This document shows positions 1 to 6,560 of a stretch of 9,797 nt of DNA, piece after piece (the stretch's first letter is position 1; every line of letters starts with the position of its first letter). The stretch comes from Eubacterium sp. (lineage in GTDB: Bacteria > Bacillota_A > Clostridia > Lachnospirales > Lachnospiraceae): assembly GCA_017475785.1 (NCBI GenBank), contig JAFVEX010000176.1, positions 1 through 9,797 on the forward strand, given 5' to 3'. A model generated the notes under the pieces. That model saw nothing but the letters and a program-made list of their open reading frames with translations, had not been told where the DNA came from and did not search any database. Both the position numbers and the translations under genes were made by a program.

Positions 1-355
1 GTATCCCGGCCTCCAGATGGCCGCCAGAGGCACGCTGGTGCGTGATGCGCGACTCCTTGTAGCGGCGCATCAGTGTCCTGTCGTCCGCGTCAAGATACAG
101 CAGACTGATCTGAATTCCCTGCTGTTTCAGTTCCCGCAGAACATCGTCCAGCCTCTCCAGCGTTCTGCCGACCCGCACATCGATTCCGATGGCAAACCTG
201 TCTATCTGCGTTTCCTCCGAGCCCGCCAGCCGGATGCACTGGCTGATCAGCTGAACGGGGATGTTGTCAACGCAGTAGTATCCGTCGTCCTGAAAAAAAT
301 TCAGCGCCGTGCTTTTTCCGGCGCCGGACATTCCTGTCACTATGACACAGCGCAT
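1..355 (-). CDS. rapZ: RapZ/YvcJ-family nucleotide-binding protein (RNase adapter), 5' part only
   Basis: The first 118 codons are visible; the rest lies beyond the left edge. The protein opens with a Walker A loop, GMSGAGKS (residues 8-15), followed by the family stretch DGYYCVDNIP (24-33) and the segment LDADDRTLMRRYKESR (88-103). These are hallmarks of the RapZ/YvcJ P-loop family, usually about 290 residues. E. coli RapZ guides RNase E to the small RNA GlmZ and so tunes glucosamine-6-phosphate synthesis; Gram-positive YvcJ homologues bind and hydrolyse nucleotides, and their RNA targets are less clear. The ATG at 355-353 is supported by a strong GGGAGGAG site about 8 nt upstream. It lies 71 bases after murB, a pairing common in Firmicutes and suggestive of a link to wall precursor supply. 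Only a weak interrupted dyad is seen in the gap, with no promoter or terminator. The nucleotide-binding domain is certain; the precise role in this organism is inferred. Confidence 0.93.
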   Translation of the reverse strand, partial: MRCVIVTGMSGAGKSTALNFFQDDGYYCVDNIPVQLISQCIRLAGSEETQIDRFAIGIDVRVGRTLERLDDVLRELKQQGIQISLLYLDADDRTLMRRYKESRITHQRASGGHLEAGI

Positions 356-426
356 GTCGTTTGCTCCTCCCTGGGAAAGTTCTTTCGCAATCTACGTCTA
401 TGTGCATAAATCGCGACAGCCTTTTT

Positions 427-1335
427 TCAGAATTCTCCGAGAAACTTCACCTCTGTCTCAAGTCTGATCCCGGACTGTTCTTCCACGACATCCTGTACAT
501 GGCGGATCAGACGGATGACGTCTGCGGCAGACGCTTTTCCGGTGTTGACCAGAAAACCACAGTGCTTTTCGGATATTCTGGCATCCCCGACAGACGCGCC
601 CGCAAGCCCTGCCTCCATAATCAGCTTTCCTGCGAAATTCCCTGCAGGGCGCTTGAAGGTACTGCCCGCGCTCGGGTAGTTCAGCGGCTGTTTGCTTGTG
701 CGCGCCTCCCGCAGTTCTTCCATCCGGGCAGTGATTGCCTGACGGTCTCCTGGCTGCAGGCACATCTCTGCCTCCAGCACGATCCATCCCTCCGTCTGGA
801 CGAGGCTTGTGCGGTATCCAAGACCAAGCTCCGACACGTCCAGCGTCCGGATCTGGTTTTCCCGGTCAAGAATCGTAACAGTGCGGAGAATATCCTTCAT
901 CTCGCCGCCGTACGCGCCGGCGTTCATGGTCACGGCTCCGCCGAGTGTCCCGGGAATGCCTGAGGCAAATTCCATACCTGTCAGGCCTGCGTCCCGCGCA
1001 GACGCCGCAAGCGCGGAAAGAAGGGCGCCTGCCTCTGCCCGCACGGTACACCCCTCCACCGAAAAGGATTCCATGTTTTTAAAAATCTGGATGATGACGC
1101 CGCGGTAACCGGCGTCGCTCACGAGAAGATTGCTGCCGTTTCCCAAAATGAAAAACGACACGCCGCTGTTCCGGCAGACCGCGACCGCTTCTGCCGCCTG
1201 CCGGGCATTCTGCGGCAGCACAAAGATGTCCGCGGGACCGCCGATCCGAAATGTCGTATGCCTGCTCATCGGTTCCTGAGCCAGAACATTTTCCCTGCCG
1301 ACACATTCCGCCAGCGTCTCAAACAGCTGCTTCAT
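427..1335 (-). CDS. murB: UDP-N-acetylenolpyruvoylglucosamine reductase (MurB)
   Basis: Cytoplasmic FAD enzyme that uses NADPH to reduce UDP-GlcNAc-enolpyruvate to UDP-MurNAc, the second committed step of peptidoglycan precursor synthesis. Visible are the FAD-domain motifs LGNGSNLLV (64-72) and SGIPGTLGGAVTMNAGAYGG (125-144), GYRTS (173-177), the catalytic serine in YPSAGSTFKRP (Ser225) and a C-terminal LETEVKFLG with the probable catalytic Glu295. At 302 residues without a long insertion it fits the shorter Gram-positive type II MurB. I chose the ATG at 1335-1333 because GAGGTG sits 4 nt upstream and the product then begins MKQLF. An in-frame GTG at 1347-1345 would add four residues and overlap the TPR gene's TGA as GTGA, but its SD-like GGAG runs straight into that GTG. 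The 8-base gap to the TPR stop suggests translational coupling. Identity is firm; only the start is open. Confidence 0.96.
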   Translation of the reverse strand: MKQLFETLAECVGRENVLAQEPMSRHTTFRIGGPADIFVLPQNARQAAEAVAVCRNSGVSFFILGNGSNLLVSDAGYRGVIIQIFKNMESFSVEGCTVRAEAGALLSALAASARDAGLTGMEFASGIPGTLGGAVTMNAGAYGGEMKDILRTVTILDRENQIRTLDVSELGLGYRTSLVQTEGWIVLEAEMCLQPGDRQAITARMEELREARTSKQPLNYPSAGSTFKRPAGNFAGKLIMEAGLAGASVGDARISEKHCGFLVNTGKASAADVIRLIRHVQDVVEEQSGIRLETEVKFLGEF

Positions 1336-1343
1336 GGCGCACC

Positions 1344-2924
1344 TCACTCCTGTTCATTTTCTTCATCCCAGTTGTCATCTTCCTGACTCTCGTCCCAGTT
1401 ATTATCTTCCTGGTCATCGTCCCAGGTTTCTTCTTCCTGACTTTCGTCCCAGTTATCTTCGCCAGCGGCGTCACCGCCGTTTTCTTCCTGGAATTCACTG
1501 TCTGTACCGTCGTCGGCAGTTTCCGCGGATCCATCTTCGGCATCTCCCGCGTCATCTCCCTGGGCTGTCTCCCCGTCCGCGGCAGTCCCGTCAGCGGCGG
1601 CTGTTCCGGCAGACTGCGCTGTCTGGACAGTTCCCCCGAGTTCTTCAATGTAGTATGCGGCAGATGTCGCCCTGCGGGTATCCGGGAACAGATCTACGAT
1701 CCGCTGGAACGTCTCGATTGCCTTCTGCGTGTCGCCGTTCGCGCGGTACGAGAGCGCGAGATAGTCCAGAACCGTGTAGTTCTCGTCATCCAGCGCCAGA
1801 GCCTTCTCGAGATTTTCAATTGCCTCGCCCCACTGCTCATAGTCAAAGGCGTTCATTCCGTCGGTCTTATAGCGCTCAACTGCGATTTCCTTTGTCTCGT
1901 TATACACCGTGTCATACAGATTTCTGGATTCTCTGGAAAGCAGACTGGCATCGATTCCCGCGATTGCGTCTGCCGCGTCTGTATACCGCCCTTCCTGGTA
2001 GGCGACATACGCGGTCAGCAGTTTTTCCGCCGCCTCCGCGGTTTTTTTGGCGTCATCCACCTCCTTGCGGGCGGATACAGCTGAATCATTGGATTCATCC
2101 ACTTCACCCTGCAGCTGCGTGATCTGATCTTCCTTCGAAGCAACTGTATTGTTGTATTCCACCATCTGCTCATTTGCCTCGCGGCTGGCCGCCTGACGGA
2201 TCGACGGTACTGCGATAAACCAAACCGCCAGCACGCCAATCGCGATGCCCAGCAGAATGTTTACCAGGCCGAGGATCGGTCTGCGCTCCCGGAACGGAAC
2301 AGCTGTCTGCACCGCGTCGCCTTCCTCCGCCGGCTTCGTTCCGCGCTCGCGCCTGCTCTCCTGACGGGCCGCGATGCCGGTCTGCTCGTCGATTTCCTTC
2401 AGAAACCGGAGCGTCGTCGCATTCGTCGCGTCGATCTTGACCGCCTTGCGCAGAAGCTTTCTGGCGCGCGTATAGCGCTCCATCTTGATATATATGAGTG
2501 CCAGAAGATGATATGCCTTGATAAAATGAGAATTCTGCGCAATCACCTTTTTCAGGCTGATTGCCGCGATATCCTCGTCGCCCTGACGGCAGTTCTCGAG
2601 CGCGATATTATAGCTTTTGATCGTCTGGTTGATGATCGAAAGCTTCGCCTGATTTGACTGCAGCCGGTCGATATACTGCGAGGCAATGTTGTCCTGCGGC
2701 TGCAGGTTTTTGCTGATTACCCACTCCGAAAGCGCCGCGACGGCCTCCCCCATCTCGAAGTAGACCAGCCCCAGCAGATTGCGCGCCATGATATTCTTTT
2801 TGTTGAACTGCAGGCTCTGCCGCAGCATCTCAACCGCGCCGGAAAGATCCCGGATCTGCGCCTTGTCGAGGCCGCGGTTGTAGAACCGGTTTGAGAGCAG
2901 AAGCGCCCTTTTCTCCATATCCAT
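1344..2924 (-). CDS. Membrane-anchored TPR protein with coiled coil and acidic repeat tail
   Basis: A 526-residue protein of unknown function. Order of parts: N-terminal helical TPR-like repeats (about 12-180; for example SHFIKAYHLLALIYIKMERY), a basic linker (187-215), one transmembrane helix (about 216-240, rich in L, I, V and G), a heptad-like charged coiled coil (about 246-304), a second TPR block (about 305-425; typical repeats at 366-380 and 387-413), then a linker rich in Ala, Gly, Asp and Glu, ending in four Trp-containing nonapeptides (491-526). There is no N-terminal signal peptide. The positive linker before the helix predicts TPRs inside the cell and the coiled coil, second TPR block and tail outside. 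TPRs usually mediate protein contacts, so a scaffold role at the envelope is inferred from its place beside murB. The ATG at 2924 has AGGGGA about 8 nt upstream; a second in-frame ATG follows two codons later. I do not recognise a named family. Confidence 0.9.
   Translation of the reverse strand: MDMEKRALLLSNRFYNRGLDKAQIRDLSGAVEMLRQSLQFNKKNIMARNLLGLVYFEMGEAVAALSEWVISKNLQPQDNIASQYIDRLQSNQAKLSIINQTIKSYNIALENCRQGDEDIAAISLKKVIAQNSHFIKAYHLLALIYIKMERYTRARKLLRKAVKIDATNATTLRFLKEIDEQTGIAARQESRRERGTKPAEEGDAVQTAVPFRERRPILGLVNILLGIAIGVLAVWFIAVPSIRQAASREANEQMVEYNNTVASKEDQITQLQGEVDESNDSAVSARKEVDDAKKTAEAAEKLLTAYVAYQEGRYTDAADAIAGIDASLLSRESRNLYDTVYNETKEIAVERYKTDGMNAFDYEQWGEAIENLEKALALDDENYTVLDYLALSYRANGDTQKAIETFQRIVDLFPDTRRATSAAYYIEELGGTVQTAQSAGTAAADGTAADGETAQGDDAGDAEDGSAETADDGTDSEFQEENGGDAAGEDNWDESQEEETWDDDQEDNNWDESQEDDNWDEENEQE
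1347..1454 (-). repeat. Tandem 27-bp repeat, four units, encoding W-D-E nonapeptides
   Basis: Four exact-length 27-bp units encode the last 36 residues of the TPR protein: NWDESQEEE, TWDDDQEDN, NWDESQEDD and NWDEENEQE. On the plus strand the hexamer tcccag recurs at 1366, 1393, 1420 and 1447, a strict 27-base period. Each unit keeps W and D at positions 2-3 and is otherwise acidic, with no basic residue. The array ends directly at the stop codon. Copy number could vary by slippage between strains, which is inference. Confidence 0.92.
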
Positions 2925-2972
2925 GCGTTGTTCCCCTGTTTTTTTGGAAGAATTCCCCGGAACCAGACGAAT

Positions 2973-3113
2973 CTACTCGCTTTTCTGGTTTTTCTGCATT
3001 TCTCTGATAATGTCCAGCATATCAGTCAGGTCACGGCTGTAGACAGCTTCTTCTACCTCGTCGACATCGAGGCACGGCTCAAATTTCTTCAGTTCTTCCT
3101 CGTAATTTAACAT
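2973..3113 (-). CDS. Small acidic protein of unknown function (46 aa) behind folC
   Basis: A 46-codon ORF starting MLNYEEELKKF and ending with TAG. It is acidic and predicted largely helical, with one cysteine (in FEPCLDVDEVEE) and a hydrophobic/acidic pattern (DLTDMLDIIREM) like an amphipathic helix. There is no signal peptide or membrane segment. Its ATG at 3113 lies 2 bases after the folC TAA, and its ribosome binding site (AGGGGA, about 7 nt spacing) is formed by the last codons of folC, which points to translational coupling. The frame stays open upstream to 3218, but that part is antisense-like overlap with folC and has no ribosome binding site, so the short form is preferred. It is followed 48 bases later by the TPR gene. 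I do not recognise a family. Good spacing and signals argue it is real; proof would need conservation or expression data. Confidence 0.75.
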   Translation of the reverse strand: MLNYEEELKKFEPCLDVDEVEEAVYSRDLTDMLDIIREMQKNQKSE

Positions 3114-3115
3114 AA

Positions 3116-4411
3116 TTATTTCCCCTTGTCTCTCAACACCCTGAGTTCTCCCGCCAGATACAGTGATCCGACGCAGAACAGCATTCCTGCCCCTTTTCTG
3201 GCAAGGGCAGTCTTCCACGCAGTTTCCACATCATCGCAGGCAGTCGTATCTGCGCATCCGCAGCGGATGAACTGCTCCGCGAATACTTCCGCAGGAAGTC
3301 CACGGCTTCCTCCGGTTCTCGTCGTCACAACATGCTCAGGGCGGATTTCCTCCGCAATTTCCCGGATCATCTCCGGATAGTCCTTATCAGAGACCGCCGA
3401 AAACAGAATCGTCAGCTCGTTTGTCCTGTGAAAATGCGCAGCTGTCCGGATAAATGCCGCGACGCCGTCGGCATTGTGCGCCCCGTCTATCACGATCCCG
3501 TCCTCTGTGCACTCCATCCGGCATGGCCAGCTTGCCCTTGAAAGGCCATCAAGAACCGTCTCCGGCGCCATCCCGTGCACGCCAGAGAGCACCTCCAGCG
3601 TTTTGTATGCCAGCGCGGCATTCATCATCTGATAGTCAGCGATGCTGCTGATGTGAATCTCCCGCCCCGCATAGCGGAACGTGATTCCCGTCCCGTCCTG
3701 CCGCAGGCAGACACAGTCTTCTGCCGAGACAGCGAAGCGGGGACTTCCCAGCTGTTCTGCGCGGGCACGGATAACATCCGCTGCCGCAGGCTGGTTCGCG
3801 TCAAATATCACCGGCACACCTGCCTTGATGATCCCGGCCTTCTCCGCGGCTATTTCCTGTATCGTGCTGCCCAGATACTCGATATGATCCATGCTGACGG
3901 ACGTTATGACTGCCGCGTCAGGCGCGGCGATCACATTCGTCTGGTCCAGGCGGCCGCCCATTCCGGTTTCCAGAATGCAGTACTCGACGCCCGCGCCGGC
4001 AAAAATCAGAATTCCCATCAGAAACAGTGTCTCAAAATACGTCGGGTGCGCGTCGCCGCCTGCCATCGCGGCATCCGCCGCCTCCATGACACGCCGGAAC
4101 GCCTCCAGAAACGCCTCATCTGAAACCGGCGTGCTGTCGATCTGGATCCGCTCATTGATTCTGGTCAGATGCGGTGACGTAAAGAGGCCGCACCGGTACC
4201 CGCCGGCCAGCAGGCAGCTGTTCAGGAAAGAACAGACACTCCCTTTTCCATTTGTCCCGGCGACGTGAATCACATGCGGAATCCGCTCCTGCGGATTCCC
4301 GAGCAGCGCAAGCAGTCTGGCTGTGTGAGCCAGATCAGTCTTGGATGTGAATTTTGGGATGGACTCGATGTATGCCACCGCTTCCTGATAATTCATCTTG
4401 GCTGCTTCCAT
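3116..4411 (-). CDS. folC: Folylpolyglutamate synthase / dihydrofolate synthase (FolC)
   Basis: Cytoplasmic Mur-ligase-family enzyme that uses ATP to add glutamate to tetrahydrofolates, retaining them in the cell; many bacterial members also make dihydrofolate from dihydropteroate. Motifs: P-loop HVAGTNGKGSVCSFL (49-63), GLFTSPHLTRINERI (75-89), ETGMGGRLDQTN (148-159), SMDHIEYLGSTIQEIAAEKA (173-192, with Lys191 at the usual modified-lysine region), WPCRME (295-300) and DGAHNADGV (309-317). At 431 residues it is the normal length. The ATG at 4411 has GAGG with about 8 nt spacing and lies 3 bases after the upstream stop; an in-frame ATG at 4396 giving MNYQEA is the other credible start and matches how many FolC proteins begin. 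No other folate gene is in view, so dihydrofolate synthase activity cannot be judged from context. Identity is firm. Confidence 0.95.
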   Translation of the reverse strand: MEAAKMNYQEAVAYIESIPKFTSKTDLAHTARLLALLGNPQERIPHVIHVAGTNGKGSVCSFLNSCLLAGGYRCGLFTSPHLTRINERIQIDSTPVSDEAFLEAFRRVMEAADAAMAGGDAHPTYFETLFLMGILIFAGAGVEYCILETGMGGRLDQTNVIAAPDAAVITSVSMDHIEYLGSTIQEIAAEKAGIIKAGVPVIFDANQPAAADVIRARAEQLGSPRFAVSAEDCVCLRQDGTGITFRYAGREIHISSIADYQMMNAALAYKTLEVLSGVHGMAPETVLDGLSRASWPCRMECTEDGIVIDGAHNADGVAAFIRTAAHFHRTNELTILFSAVSDKDYPEMIREIAEEIRPEHVVTTRTGGSRGLPAEVFAEQFIRCGCADTTACDDVETAWKTALARKGAGMLFCVGSLYLAGELRVLRDKGK

Positions 4412-4414
4412 AAT

Positions 4415-6502
4415 TCAGTCCTCTCCGGCAGCACCTCTTTGCAGATACGATGAAAACGGCCTTTCCTCCGTCCTGGTCAGCAGTTTTCCTGCTGTCTGGC
4501 TGGAATTGCTCTGCTGCGCGATATCCACCATCGCGTCAGGTGCGATCTCCTCCGCCGGCAGATACAGCTGCCCGGTGCTGATAAAGACCGTCTCATCCTG
4601 CATTTTCTCATCAATCTCCACCCGGCTGGACGCAGTGAAATTTTCACCGTAAAACATCCACGATCCATCTGACATCTGCTCCACGCGATTCAGCACAATC
4701 GGATCAATGCCCATCTGTACTTCCTTCGTCTCATACGGGCAGCTTCCTCCGTAGACGTACTGTCCGCCGTAAAGCATGTCGTACTGCAGCGCTTCCAGGT
4801 CTCCCTGGTAATTCTGCGTGTTGCGCCTCGCCTGATGATAACGGACCAGCGTCCCCTCATGCATCTGAATCCGGTTCAGAACCTCCGAGGCGATCTGGTA
4901 GGACGCAAGATTTTCGTCCTTCTTCTCCATTCCGAAATTATCCCAGATCACATACGGCGTCTGGTAAATATATCTGTTTGAAAGATCCTTTACCTCAAGA
5001 CCCATGGTCGGAAGATGATCCCCGTACATGACGAGCACCACCGGTTCGGGATACTCAGAAAGCCTGTCCGTCAGCTGACGCACAAATTCATCCATCTCCC
5101 GGATCTGCTTGCAATAATACTCCCATGAGTAATTATTCTGCAGACGTCCTTCCGCGCCCGTAACCGTAATCGGGGGATCCGTCACGACCGGCTCGGTCGG
5201 ATAATCCCCGTGACCCTGCACGGATATCGTATAGATATAATCCCTGCCTTCTGTGGAATCCAGACACTTCAGGATCTCGTCCGTCAAATAATGATCCTTG
5301 ACCCACCCGGTCTCAGTCGTATCCTCAATATCCGGCATGTACTCCTCGGATGTGAAGGTCTGAAACCCGAGATTGGCAAAGACATCTCTTCTCGTGTAAA
5401 AGTTTGCCTCATTATTGTGAACAACGTGTGTCGCGTATCCGCGGTTCTGCAGGACATAGGGCACACTCTCGCAGGGCTGCTCCTGCAGAATCGTCTTATA
5501 AGGGTATTCTCCCGCGCCGAAATAATGCAGGCTCATCCCTGTAATACACTCAAACTCTGTATTAATCGTCCCGGCGCCGACAACCGGCACCCTCAGATAA
5601 CCGGAGCTGTATTGCTGCATCAGCTCGCGGAAATACGGGATCGGATCCTCCGAGAGGTACAGAAACTCTACCAGCTCCGGATCCATAAAGGACTCCAGCT
5701 GGATAAACACAAGGTTCGGCTCTGCTGTCAGATTGTCCGCTCCGGCTGCCCTGGATCCCTCAATTTCTGCCTCTTCTATCTCAATCTCCGCTGCATCGAC
5801 CCCTTGCTCGATCCCGGCGATCATTTTTTCAGAGTAGCCCTTTGGCTGGCTGATGCCGGTATCAAACAGCGTCACCAGGAAACAATAAGGATATCCGTAA
5901 TCATTATACGCAAACGCGATATTTCCGAAATAGTTGGAAATCAAGCGGGTGTTCAGCGCGATCTGCTCGGCGCCGAACGCGGCGGCGGCGTTAACGCCGA
6001 TGAGAACCAGCGTCAGCACAAGCCTGCGCCTGCCCTGCCAGCGGGGCGCCTTTCGAAAGAGCATCACAAGTACGACGACGATCACTGCGACAAGAACCAC
6101 CGCGGCAATCATCACAAATGGTGTTATGTAGTTTTTCGCGACCTTCAGCGCGTCTCCGGCCAGCTTCAGATCCGGGCCGGTAAACGGCGTGACACGGCTG
6201 CTCAGGATGATTCCGTTAAACGCGCCCATCAGGAGCCAGAATACGTAGATCAGCACCCTGACAAATACGCGCCTGCGAAACAGAAATACGATCGACGTCG
6301 TCGTAAAGATAATCAAGGCGTTGAACAGAAAGACCAGCGGCTTTCCGGTCATGTACGCCCACGCTTCCTCAAGCGAGTGGCGCGACATCCACTCCATCAG
6401 AAAGTAGACGACGCACGCGCCCAGAAACTGCAGCAAAACCGCAAACCGGTTGCAGAAGCGCACCAGCCGGGCCATATCGGTTTTTATCCTGAATTTCCCC
6501 AT
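4415..6502 (-). CDS. LTA synthase-like membrane phosphoglycerol transferase (sulfatase fold)
   Basis: Numbering is from the upstream ATG at 6529. Five predicted transmembrane helices (about 27-46, 64-84, 90-112, 134-157, 170-188) precede an extracellular alkaline-phosphatase/sulfatase domain (about 270-545). The LtaS-type active-site set appears complete: Glu279 in FIQLESF, nucleophile Thr321 in GAGTINTEFE, His371 in HVVHNNEANFYTRRD, His440 in SVQGHGDYP, and Asp504-His505 in YGDHLP. Known members polymerise glycerol phosphate from phosphatidylglycerol into lipoteichoic acid or prime that chain; which applies here is not visible. A C-terminal section (about 605-675) looks beta-rich and may be an extra extracellular module. 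I prefer the ATG at 6502 (MGKFRIK), which has GGAAGG close upstream, over the ATG at 6529, which has no ribosome binding site and sits at the edge of a hairpin; the ATG at 6475 is also possible. It ends 3 bases before folC. Confidence 0.88.
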   Translation of the reverse strand: MGKFRIKTDMARLVRFCNRFAVLLQFLGACVVYFLMEWMSRHSLEEAWAYMTGKPLVFLFNALIIFTTTSIVFLFRRRVFVRVLIYVFWLLMGAFNGIILSSRVTPFTGPDLKLAGDALKVAKNYITPFVMIAAVVLVAVIVVVLVMLFRKAPRWQGRRRLVLTLVLIGVNAAAAFGAEQIALNTRLISNYFGNIAFAYNDYGYPYCFLVTLFDTGISQPKGYSEKMIAGIEQGVDAAEIEIEEAEIEGSRAAGADNLTAEPNLVFIQLESFMDPELVEFLYLSEDPIPYFRELMQQYSSGYLRVPVVGAGTINTEFECITGMSLHYFGAGEYPYKTILQEQPCESVPYVLQNRGYATHVVHNNEANFYTRRDVFANLGFQTFTSEEYMPDIEDTTETGWVKDHYLTDEILKCLDSTEGRDYIYTISVQGHGDYPTEPVVTDPPITVTGAEGRLQNNYSWEYYCKQIREMDEFVRQLTDRLSEYPEPVVLVMYGDHLPTMGLEVKDLSNRYIYQTPYVIWDNFGMEKKDENLASYQIASEVLNRIQMHEGTLVRYHQARRNTQNYQGDLEALQYDMLYGGQYVYGGSCPYETKEVQMGIDPIVLNRVEQMSDGSWMFYGENFTASSRVEIDEKMQDETVFISTGQLYLPAEEIAPDAMVDIAQQSNSSQTAGKLLTRTEERPFSSYLQRGAAGED

Positions 6503-6514
6503 TGTCCTTCCATG

Positions 6515-6553
6515 TGTGACAGGGGACATGACAGAGAACCGTCTCCCGTCACA
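6515..6553 (-). other. Inverted repeat with 13-bp arms between valS and the LTA synthase gene
   Basis: On the transcribed strand TGTGACGGGAGAC (6553-6541) can pair with GTCCCCTGTCACA (6527-6515) across a 13-nt loop, with one G-U pair and one A-C mismatch. It fills most of the 58-base gap between the valS stop and the preferred start of the next gene. No U-run follows the 3' arm, so it is not a standard intrinsic terminator. A role in mRNA processing, stability or start selection is inference. Confidence 0.6.
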
Positions 6554-6560
6554 TCCATTG

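Noticed and set aside
356..426. Possible promoter or terminator between murB and rapZ
   Set aside because: The only dyad (TCGCGAT with ATTGCGA) has 7 bp with a wobble and an 18-nt loop, no U-run follows, and no paired -35/-10 boxes are evident.
1336..1347. GTG at 1347 as the murB start, overlapping the upstream stop as GTGA
   Set aside because: It is possible, but its SD-like GGAG is fused to the GTG with no spacing, while the ATG at 1335 has GAGGTG placed just upstream and gives the usual MurB N-terminus.
1251..2122. Two long overlapping plus-strand ORFs opposite the TPR gene with hydrophobic or Arg/Pro-rich repeats
   Set aside because: The hydrophobic run is the reverse reading of the acidic 27-bp repeat, not an independent membrane protein. 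The minus-strand frame has a ribosome binding site and domain order; these do not.
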